Source: an uncultured bacterium (lineage in GTDB: Bacteria > Pseudomonadota > Gammaproteobacteria > Burkholderiales > Burkholderiaceae_C). Taken from it: DNA of 59,701 bases. The stretch lies in the NCBI GenBank assembly GCA_903928495.1, contig CAIYQZ010000052.1, forward strand, positions 1 through 59,701. The letters are read 5' to 3'. Of this stretch, positions 46,018 to 52,984 are shown one piece after another. How positions within the stretch are numbered: position 1 is the first letter of the stretch; each line of letters begins with the position of its first letter. The notes under the pieces are model-generated. The model had not been told where the DNA came from. It saw only the letters and a list, made by a program, of their open reading frames with translations, and did not search any database. A program made the translations under genes and the position numbers.

Positions 46018-47220
46018 ATGGAAACACTGAAGCAGGGCACGGACGCCTTGTTCATTTTGTTGGGCGGCATCATGGTCTTGGCCATGCACGCAGGCTTTGC
46101 TTTTTTGGAGTTGGGGACGGTCCGCAAAAAGAACCAGGTCAACGCACTGGTGAAAATTCTGGTGGACTTTTCCGTGTCCACCATCGTGTATTTCGTGGTC
46201 GGCTACAGCGTGGCCTATGGCACACATTTTTTCATTGGGGCCGAACAACTGGCAGCCAAAAACGGCTACGACCTGGTGAAATTCTTCTTCCTGCTGACCT
46301 TTGCGGCCGCCATTCCGGCCATCATCTCGGGCGGCATTGCCGAGCGGGCCAAGTTCTGGCCCCAGTTGCTGGCCACTGCCGTGGTGGTGGGGTTCATCTA
46401 CCCCTTCTTTGAAGGCATTGTCTGGAACCAGCACTTCGGTGTGCAGGCCTGGATCAAAGACCTGACCGGGGCCGAATTCCATGACTTTGCTGGCTCTGTG
46501 GTGGTGCACGCGGTGGGTGGCTGGATCGCCCTGCCCGCCGTGCTGCTGCTGGGTGCACGGGCCAACCGTTACCGCAAAGACGGTGCCATGTCGGCGCATC
46601 CACCGTCCAACATTCCGTTTCTGGCCCTGGGCGCCTGGATTCTGTGCGTAGGCTGGTTTGGCTTCAACGTGATGAGCGCGCAAACCATCGACAAGATTTC
46701 GGGCCTGGTGGCAGTGAATTCGCTCATGGCCATGGTGGGCGGTACGCTGGCTGCACTGGTGGCTGGCAAGAACGACCCTGGCTTTGTGCACAACGGCCCC
46801 CTGGCCGGGCTGGTAGCCGTGTGCGCAGGGTCCGACCTTATGCACCCACTTGGTGCACTCGTGGTGGGTTCGGTGGCTGGCGCACTGTTTGTGGGCATGT
46901 TCACGCTTACCCAAAACCGCTGGAAAATCGACGACGTGTTGGGTGTGTGGCCCTTGCACGGCCTGTGCGGCACCTGGGGCGGGGTGGCGGCAGGGCTGTT
47001 TGGCAGCACTGCGTTGGGTGGCCTTGGGGGCGTGAACCTGGCGGCCCAGTTGCTGGGCACCACCCTGGGGGTGGCCTGGGCCCTGGCGGGAGGGTTTGTG
47101 GTGTACGGCATGCTGAAGGTGACGGTGGGGCTGCGCCTGAGCCAGGAAGAGGAATACGACGGAGCAGACCTCAGCGTGCACCGCATCAGTGCCACGCCCG
47201 ACCGAGAGGTGAGTTGGTGA
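46018..47220 (+). CDS. amtB: Ammonium transporter, Amt family
   Basis: An inner-membrane channel of about 400 residues with eleven predicted membrane spans. Family landmarks are the twin-His pore residues in DFAGSVVVHAVGGW and WPLHGLCGTWGG and the phenylalanine-gate region. The ATG at 46018 (METLKQGTDALFILLGG) is chosen; the longer frame starts inside the leader hairpin. No glnK gene follows. Confidence 0.94.
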   Translation: METLKQGTDALFILLGGIMVLAMHAGFAFLELGTVRKKNQVNALVKILVDFSVSTIVYFVVGYSVAYGTHFFIGAEQLAAKNGYDLVKFFFLLTFAAAIPAIISGGIAERAKFWPQLLATAVVVGFIYPFFEGIVWNQHFGVQAWIKDLTGAEFHDFAGSVVVHAVGGWIALPAVLLLGARANRYRKDGAMSAHPPSNIPFLALGAWILCVGWFGFNVMSAQTIDKISGLVAVNSLMAMVGGTLAALVAGKNDPGFVHNGPLAGLVAVCAGSDLMHPLGALVVGSVAGALFVGMFTLTQNRWKIDDVLGVWPLHGLCGTWGGVAAGLFGSTALGGLGGVNLAAQLLGTTLGVAWALAGGFVVYGMLKVTVGLRLSQEEEYDGADLSVHRISATPDREVSW

Positions 47221-47424
47221 CAGCGCAGGCACACGCACTGCTGAGTTGTGTGTGCAAACTGCAACAGGCTGTTGAATAATTCCTGGGGGCGAGCAGCGCT
47301 CGGCAAAACACCCACACTTGGGTACTAAAGCCGACCCGCTCACCCTTTTTGCGCCAAAATACCTGTAAACCGACACAACACCGAATCACGCAAGGGGCGG
47401 TGCACAGCACCGAAGTCACAACTC

Positions 47425-48531
47425 ATGACCACCGTCTGGTTTCTGGAAGGCGCGACCGCAGGGGGCGACGCCCTGTTCATTCCGCTCGAAAGCCTGCCCT
47501 TTCACATCGGGCGCGACAACACGTGTGAACTGCGCCTTATTTCAAAGGACGTGTCACGCATCCATGCCCGCATCGAACAGCACGGCAACGACCGGCTCAC
47601 GCTGAGCGACCTCGGCAGCACCAACGGGTCATTTGTCAACCGCGAGCGGTTGAGCCCCAACGTGGCCACGCCTCTGTCCGCTGGAGACATCTTGCACTTT
47701 GGCAAGTCGGAATTCCGGCTGAAATCCAAGTCTGCACAATTCAACCAGACCGTCGCCACCACTGACCTCATGAACATGACGGTCATGGCGGACCTCTCGG
47801 CCCCGTTGCCTGAGCACTTTGCCCTACAGGAACAAGAGTTCCTGGAAATGCTCAACCAGAACCTGGTGACCGTGGCCTACCAGCCCATTGTCGATTTCGA
47901 GCACCGCAGGCTCATGGCCTATGAAGTGCTGGGCCGCGGCAAACACCCTCTGCTGCCACAGGCACCCATCAGATTGCTGGAACTCGCGCGGCTGCTGGGT
48001 AAGGAAGTGGCCCTGAGCGAAGCGTTCCGCCTGGCTGGCGCACGCGCAGCGGCCAACATATCGGGGCCGGTGCGCCTGTTCATGAACACGCACCCCTCGG
48101 AAATGTTCACCGAGGCGCTGTACGAATCGCTGACCGTCATCATGGTCACAGCCCCCAACATGGACCTGGTCATTGAGGTCCATGAAACCGCTGTGGCAGA
48201 GGTTGCCAAAATGAAGGTGATGGCGCAGCGCCTGCGGTCCATGGGCGTCAAGTTCGCCTACGACGACTTCGGTGCCGGTCAGTCCAGGCTGAACGAGCTG
48301 GCAGAAGTCCCACCAGACTTTGTGAAGTTCGACATGTCCCTGATCCGCAACATTGATCAGGCATCACCCACCAAACAAAACATGCTTTCGCGTCTGGTGC
48401 ACATGGTCAAAGACCTGGGATCGGTAGCATTGGCAGAGGGCGTGGAAACCGACGGTGAAGCAGAGATGTGCCAAAGCATGGGTTTCCAGCTGTGTCAGGG
48501 TTACCTGACGGGTCGCCCAAAGCTCGTTTGA
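47425..48531 (+). CDS. FHA domain fused to an EAL domain
   Basis: A 368-residue cytosolic protein. A forkhead-associated phosphopeptide-binding domain covers about 20-95 (FHIGRDNTCELRL, SRIHARI, LGSTNGSFVN). An EAL domain follows from about 135. The signature reads EVL in YEVLGRG rather than EAL. The other metal and c-di-GMP residues are still recognisable (N in FMNTHP, IEVHE, YDDFGAGQS, VKFDMS, EGVETD, CQGY). Activity is uncertain; it may be a c-di-GMP phosphodiesterase or receptor switched by phosphoproteins. The 47221-47424 gap upstream shows no gene. Confidence 0.88.
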   Translation: MTTVWFLEGATAGGDALFIPLESLPFHIGRDNTCELRLISKDVSRIHARIEQHGNDRLTLSDLGSTNGSFVNRERLSPNVATPLSAGDILHFGKSEFRLKSKSAQFNQTVATTDLMNMTVMADLSAPLPEHFALQEQEFLEMLNQNLVTVAYQPIVDFEHRRLMAYEVLGRGKHPLLPQAPIRLLELARLLGKEVALSEAFRLAGARAAANISGPVRLFMNTHPSEMFTEALYESLTVIMVTAPNMDLVIEVHETAVAEVAKMKVMAQRLRSMGVKFAYDDFGAGQSRLNELAEVPPDFVKFDMSLIRNIDQASPTKQNMLSRLVHMVKDLGSVALAEGVETDGEAEMCQSMGFQLCQGYLTGRPKLV

Positions 48532-48552
48532 ATCCGGGCAATTGCGGCTCCC

Positions 48553-48783
48553 ATGAGTGATTCAGGTTCGCGCCTGCAGGCCATTGAGCATCGGCTGGAG
48601 CAGCTTGAGATCAAGGCGAGCTACTCAGACGATTTGCTCGACACCTTGAATACCCTGGTCGCTCAACAGCAACGGCACATCGACCTGCTGCTGCGCGAGA
48701 TGCAATGGATGCGCCAGCAAGCCGCAGACAACCAGTCAGGGACATTCCGCAGCCTGAGAGACGACCTGCCACCGCACTACTGA
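48553..48783 (+). CDS. slyX: SlyX family protein
   Basis: A 76-residue coiled-coil protein. EHRLEQLEIKASYSDDLLDTLNTLVAQQQRHIDLL is the SlyX pattern, and it ends in the typical DDLPPHY. Function is unknown. It follows the FHA-EAL gene by 21 bp and may be cotranscribed. The 48784-48954 gap holds nothing I can identify. Confidence 0.88.
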   Translation: MSDSGSRLQAIEHRLEQLEIKASYSDDLLDTLNTLVAQQQRHIDLLLREMQWMRQQAADNQSGTFRSLRDDLPPHY

Positions 48784-48954
48784 CCTGGATATCCGCTCCG
48801 TCAAGCATTCATGCTGCGGTGCCCAAAAATGTGCTGCCGACCGCTCCGCTTGTAATGTTTGCATCCCATCGGATCGACATATCAAGGAAATGTCGGCTTT
48901 GTTCCAGGATGAGACGGCAGCTGCCGAAAACTCAGCCAGTGTGACGAGCGCGGG

Positions 48955-50637
48955 TCAATCTGCCCTGAGCACGCCGTTGCCCAGCCAGTCGCGCAGCCAC
49001 TCGCCGAGCTCGGCGGGATTTTGAAGAACCTCGCTGCCAGCCAACAGGTCACAGGTCTGCTGAATTGAGTTGCCCTGCAACAACTGGTTGGCAAAGTGGG
49101 CTTGGCCATCAGCCAGCGTTTGAAAATGCGGCTGTAGACCCTTGCGCCACACCATCAGGTTGACCGGACGTGCCAACTGCTCGGCTTCGGGTACGGGCTC
49201 GTCGGCATCCATGGCGTTCCACAACTGCACCACGTTGGTGGTGACCTCGCGTATGCACACGCTGGGGTGCAAGGGGTGTGCCCGCTGCAGCCAGCCGTTA
49301 ACCGCATCAGCCTGCGCGGCATCGGCATCCAGAGCTGGCACATCAGGGCCATCGAAGCAAACGCGCAAATGCCAATCCAGCTGTGCCAATTCATGCAACT
49401 CGGGGTTGGCGGGGTACAGGCCTGCCAGGTAGGCTGGAAAGTCGGCACCGTAGCGGCTGAGGCTGCGTGTCAGCGGCGGGTGGGCCACGGCATATGCCGA
49501 GGCGTGTTCGTCAAACGTGTCAGAACCCATGAACAAACACGTTTTGGCAAAACTGTCCGCCAGCACCTCGCTCAGGCGGGCGCGGTACGCATGGTGGTAA
49601 ATCCCCAGCCGCTGGTCGCCGCCAAAGCCCGCACTGGCATGTATCAGCTCCAGGGCCTGAGGGTCACCCCGGTCCAGCACGTGATCAGCCAGTTTGCGTT
49701 GAACCTCAATTAGCGTGGGAGCTGGGTTCTCCGCAACGAAAAATGCCTGCGAGGGCTGTGCGCTGTCGGGCGCGTTCGCCGCTGCGTGTGGTTCGTCGGC
49801 AAGATGGCTCAACGCAATGCCACGCGCCACATCTGTTTCAGCCAGCAGTTCTGCCAGCGGGGGAATGTGGGCGTCGCGCTCGATCATGGTGGCCACGGGG
49901 CCGAACAGGCGGCATGCCTGGGCATACAAGTCCCACACGGCGGGAGCCACTGGGTGGTCGTGTGTGTCCACCACATGGTTGCCGTTGTCAGAATGGCCTG
50001 CCAGGTGAATCTGTTGCACGCGGTGGGCGGGCAAGGCACGCAGGTAGTCCAGTGGGTCAAAGCCATGGTTCACGCTGCTGACGTAGATGTTGTTCACGTC
50101 CACCAGCAACAGGCAATCGGCCTCGTTGGCAATGTGGCTCAGGAACTGCCATTCACTGGCGGTGGACTGCTGGTAATCGATGTAGCTGGACACGTTTTCC
50201 AGCACCAACCGGCGGCCCAGCACATCTTGCGCGCGGCGAATCTGGGTCACGACGTGGCGTGCAGCCTCATCGGTATAGGGCAAGGGATAGAGGTCGTGCA
50301 ACTGCTCCGGGCCAGGACCTACCCAGCACAGGTGGTCAGACACCCACAGCGGCTCGATCCGCTGAGCCAGGCTCTTGACCTGCCGCAAGTAGTCCAGGTC
50401 GACACCAACTGGTGCGCCGATGGACATGGCCACGCCGTGCATGGCCATGGGGTAATCGCGCCGAATGCGGTCCAGCATGACCAGCGGCTTGCCGCCCTGC
50501 ACCAGAAAGTTGTCGGTGATTATTTCCAGCCAATCCAATGACTGCGGTGCGGCCAGGAAATCGGCATAGTGCTGGGTGCGCAACCCCAGGCCAAAACCGG
50601 TGTTGCGGGTGGCCAGGGTTTGGGGTTGCACAGTCAT
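48955..50637 (-). CDS. bufBC: MNIO (DUF692) fused to DUF2063: bufferin maturase BufB-BufC fusion
   Basis: A 560-residue fusion. Residues ~13-270 are a DUF692 multinuclear non-haem iron oxygenase. Signature stretches are VSDHLCW, VLENVSSYIDY, LLVDVNNIYVSSVNHG, IHLAGHSDNGNHVVDTHDH and IERDAHIPPL. A Pro/Ala-rich linker (~275-305) leads to a DUF2063 domain (~305-560; RLGIYHHAYRARLSEVLADSFAKT). Separate genes encode these at 56167-57970. In bufferin systems the pair binds the precursor and oxidises its cysteines to thiooxazoles. ATG at 50637 (MTVQPQTLATRN) is 8 bp after the precursor stop. Fusion is unusual. Confidence 0.9.
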   Translation of the reverse strand: MTVQPQTLATRNTGFGLGLRTQHYADFLAAPQSLDWLEIITDNFLVQGGKPLVMLDRIRRDYPMAMHGVAMSIGAPVGVDLDYLRQVKSLAQRIEPLWVSDHLCWVGPGPEQLHDLYPLPYTDEAARHVVTQIRRAQDVLGRRLVLENVSSYIDYQQSTASEWQFLSHIANEADCLLLVDVNNIYVSSVNHGFDPLDYLRALPAHRVQQIHLAGHSDNGNHVVDTHDHPVAPAVWDLYAQACRLFGPVATMIERDAHIPPLAELLAETDVARGIALSHLADEPHAAANAPDSAQPSQAFFVAENPAPTLIEVQRKLADHVLDRGDPQALELIHASAGFGGDQRLGIYHHAYRARLSEVLADSFAKTCLFMGSDTFDEHASAYAVAHPPLTRSLSRYGADFPAYLAGLYPANPELHELAQLDWHLRVCFDGPDVPALDADAAQADAVNGWLQRAHPLHPSVCIREVTTNVVQLWNAMDADEPVPEAEQLARPVNLMVWRKGLQPHFQTLADGQAHFANQLLQGNSIQQTCDLLAGSEVLQNPAELGEWLRDWLGNGVLRAD

Positions 50638-50645
50638 GGAGCCGT

Positions 50646-50939
50646 TCAGCTGTTGATGTCGCCAATGGTGCCGTTGCCTTTGAGGCAGGCATCTGCTTTC
50701 ATCGCCTTGAAGCCATGACCCTTGCAGGCGTTCTGGCCTTTGCAGCTGTGCGCGGTGGTTTTGCAGTCGCTGTTGCCCTTGCAGGCATGCACGTTGTAGC
50801 AATGCACCGTGTCAGTTGAAGCAATGGCTTTGCCAGTCGAGCCTTTGGGCGCATCGGCTGCGAATGCCGCAGAAGACAGTGCCATGAGAGCAGCGGTCAG
50901 GGCAAAAGCAGAAGCGGATGTGGCTTGGGTAGATGTCAT
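50646..50939 (-). CDS. Cys-rich exported bufferin-type RiPP precursor, second family
   Basis: A 97-residue protein with a signal peptide (ALTAALMALSSAAFA) and a Cys-rich core: CYNVHACKGNSDC, HSCKGQNACKGHG and DACLKGNG, six cysteines in CKG-type repeats. Such precursors beside MNIO/DUF2063 genes are predicted copper-binding modified peptides. It differs from the DUF2282 precursor at 55275. ATG at 50939 is preceded by GGAG; the longer frame to 51041 runs through the promoter. It has its own ECF promoter. Confidence 0.85.
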   Translation of the reverse strand: MTSTQATSASAFALTAALMALSSAAFAADAPKGSTGKAIASTDTVHCYNVHACKGNSDCKTTAHSCKGQNACKGHGFKAMKADACLKGNGTIGDINS

Positions 50940-51060
50940 GTGAATACTCCAGGATGAACGGGTTGAAAAACAGGAATACGACTGGGAAAACAACTGGGAA
51001 ATCAGACCCTGCGAGACAAGCGGCCCAGTGGGTGGGGTCATCAGCGTGGTCTGACTGTCA

Positions 51061-51087
51061 ATTCGGTGCAGGGCCGGGTTTGGTTAC
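51061..51087 (-). promoter_or_regulatory. ECF (SigF-type) promoter of the cluster 1 precursor
   Basis: Leftward: GTAACC, 16 bp, CGAAT. Identical in layout to three other promoters within 4.2 kb. It is between doxX and the precursor gene, giving the precursor separate expression. Confidence 0.85.
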
Positions 51088-51104
51088 CGATGCACGCAAA
51101 AAAA

Positions 51105-51578
51105 TCAGTATTTCTTTTCGTCAAACAAGAATCGGTCCAACGACCAAGGTCCAGGGCCGTAGATGGCCACACCGGCCAACAATGCGCCCCACAGCATGTG
51201 CTGCTGCAGTGCGGCAGGGGCAATCTCGCTGAGCGACACCACGGCCACCACGTTGACCACTGACAACCCCAGCGCCCCCAGCCGGCCGCACAGGCCCAAC
51301 GCCAGCAGCACCGGCAGCACCAGCTCCCCGCCCGTGCCCAAAACAGCCGCCACAGCGGGTGGCAGCAAAGGCACCTTGTATTCGTCGGTGAACAGAAACA
51401 GCGTGGTTTCCCAATCGCGGAGTTTCGTCAAGCCAGCCAGGAAAAACACCTGCGCCACATACAGGCGGGCCAACAAGGCGGCCAATGGCTGAAGCACATG
51501 AAGATGAGAACCCAACAAGACGAGTTGCGCGAGTGCCTGCCTGGCCAGTTGAACAGGAGATGAAGTGGCTGCGTTCAT
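51105..51578 (-). CDS. doxX: DoxX family membrane protein of the bufferin cluster
   Basis: A 157-residue inner-membrane protein with about four hydrophobic segments (LLARLYVAQVFFLAGLTKLRDW, PPAVAAVLGTGGELVLPVLLALGL, LGALGLSVVNVVAVV and GALLAGVAIYG). DoxX proteins frequently accompany MNIO/DUF2063 clusters, where they probably support redox chemistry at the membrane. A CGGAG ribosome site precedes ATG. It is first in the leftward unit, before the precursor. Confidence 0.88.
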   Translation of the reverse strand: MNAATSSPVQLARQALAQLVLLGSHLHVLQPLAALLARLYVAQVFFLAGLTKLRDWETTLFLFTDEYKVPLLPPAVAAVLGTGGELVLPVLLALGLCGRLGALGLSVVNVVAVVSLSEIAPAALQQHMLWGALLAGVAIYGPGPWSLDRFLFDEKKY

Positions 51579-51623
51579 GAAAGACTCCGTGGTGAATGAA
51601 CAAAAAGGTGAGATCGGCCCCTA

Positions 51624-51650
51624 GTTCGTCGCAACCAGTCCACCGGTTAC
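51624..51650 (-). promoter_or_regulatory. ECF (SigF-type) promoter of doxX
   Basis: Leftward: GTAACC (51645-51650), 16 bp, CGAAC (51624-51628). It is back to back with the sigF promoter on the other strand. Confidence 0.85.
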
Positions 51651-51699
51651 AGCCTGTGCACAATGGCAATCGAATTTGCTAAAAAAAGTTCACCTGCCT

Positions 51700-51726
51700 G
51701 TAACCAACCATCCGCATGGAACGAAT
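51700..51726 (+). promoter_or_regulatory. ECF (SigF-type) promoter of sigF
   Basis: GTAACC (51700-51705), 16 bp, CGAAT (51722-51726). The -10 lies inside the longest sigF frame, so transcription should start after the ATG at 51716. Autoregulation is implied. Confidence 0.82.
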
Positions 51727-51754
51727 ACAACCCGAGAGCGTGGCTTTGGCCGAC

Positions 51755-52312
51755 ATGAAAGCAGCGGAGCAGCGTTTGCGAACGCAGCTGTTGCAGGGCA
51801 TGGAGGGTGATGCCCAGGCCTACCAGGCTTTTTTGAAAGGCCTGAGCACACACCTGCGGGCGTTTTTGCGCCGCAGGCTTTCAGCCCTGCCTGACGACAT
51901 AGAGGACCTTGTGCAAGACATTTTGTTGGCGGTACACAACCAGCGCCACACCTACCGGCCCGATCAACCGCTGACGGCCTGGGTGAATGCCATGGCGCGC
52001 TACAAGCTGATCGACCTGCTGCGCAGCCGTTCGGGCCGCGAGACCCTGCACGACCCCATTGAAGACGACATGGCCTTGTTTGCCACCAACGACCACGAGG
52101 CAGCCGATGCCCGCCGCGACGTGAACAAGCTGCTGCAACAACTGCCCGACAACCAGCGCTTGCCCATCGTTCATACCAAGCTTGAAGGCCTGTCGGTCTC
52201 CGAAGCTGCCGCTGCGACGGGCATGTCCGAGTCCGCCATCAAGGTGGGGGTACACCGGGGCATGAAGGCACTTGCTGCGCTGATGAACCTGAGCATGAGG
52301 AGCACCACATGA
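51755..52312 (+). CDS. sigF: ECF sigma factor, SigF type
   Basis: A sigma factor of about 185 residues. Region 2 includes [44 protein letters not shown]; region 4 includes [44 protein letters not shown]. The frame is open from ATG 51716, but the promoter -10 overlaps that start. I take Met 14 of the long frame (51755). Its stop overlaps the anti-sigma gene by 4 bp. SigF-type factors in Caulobacter respond to copper, chromate and cadmium. Confidence 0.9.
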   Translation: MKAAEQRLRTQLLQGMEGDAQAYQAFLKGLSTHLRAFLRRRLSALPDDIEDLVQDILLAVHNQRHTYRPDQPLTAWVNAMARYKLIDLLRSRSGRETLHDPIEDDMALFATNDHEAADARRDVNKLLQQLPDNQRLPIVHTKLEGLSVSEAAAATGMSESAIKVGVHRGMKALAALMNLSMRSTT

Positions 52313-52947
52313 ACACCGACGACTTCATTGCCATGCTGGCCACGGGAGCCGAACCTGTCCAACCCCATGTGCCTGAACGACGCATGGCACAGGCCATGGC
52401 GATGAGCCTGCCCTTGGCATTCCTCATCATGTTGCACTTTGGCGTTCGGCCCGATTTGTTGCAGGTGCTGGGCGACCCCATGTTGTGGGTGAAGTTTGCG
52501 TTCCCCGGTGCGATGGGCGTCATCAGTCTGTTGCTGGTGTTGCGCCTGGCGCGCCCTGGCATGGACACCGGACACCTGGCTACAGGTCTGACGGCCCCTG
52601 CTCTGGCCATGTGCCTGCTGGCTGCAGTGGTGCTGGTCAACGCGGCCCCAGCCGACCGTTCGGCACTGGTTTTAGGCACCACGTGGCAGGTGTGCACCAT
52701 CAATATTGCGCTCATCAGCGTACCCGTGTTCATTGGCAGCTTCTGGGCACTCAAGGGGCTGGCCCCCACCCGGCTGGCGTTGGCGGGTGCCAGCGCTGGC
52801 TTGCTGGCCGGTGCGGCGGGGGCATTTGTGTATGCCATCCACTGCCCGGAGCTGGACGCGCCGTTTCTCCTGATCTGGAACGGCCTGGGCATGTTGGTGC
52901 CTGCTGCGCTGGGGGCAGCATTGGGACCACGGCTGTTGCGCTGGTGA
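52309..52947 (+). CDS. nrsF: Anti-sigma factor, NrsF/DUF1109 family
   Basis: A 212-residue inner-membrane protein with six hydrophobic segments after a short cytosolic N-terminus. DUF1109 anti-sigma factors of this kind hold SigF at the membrane. Two cysteines flanking the later spans, C129 (TWQVCTIN) and C179 ([10 protein letters not shown]), correspond in context to the conserved pair in NrsF needed for metal sensing. The 4-bp overlap with sigF keeps the two in step. Confidence 0.9.
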   Translation: MNTDDFIAMLATGAEPVQPHVPERRMAQAMAMSLPLAFLIMLHFGVRPDLLQVLGDPMLWVKFAFPGAMGVISLLLVLRLARPGMDTGHLATGLTAPALAMCLLAAVVLVNAAPADRSALVLGTTWQVCTINIALISVPVFIGSFWALKGLAPTRLALAGASAGLLAGAAGAFVYAIHCPELDAPFLLIWNGLGMLVPAALGAALGPRLLRW

Positions 52948-52984
52948 GCTGCTCCATGAACACTGCCATGAGACACACAAATCA

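Noticed and set aside
45907-47376. 489-residue frame antisense to amt
   Set aside because: Shadow frame; His/Gln-rich with no fold, over a clear Amt channel.
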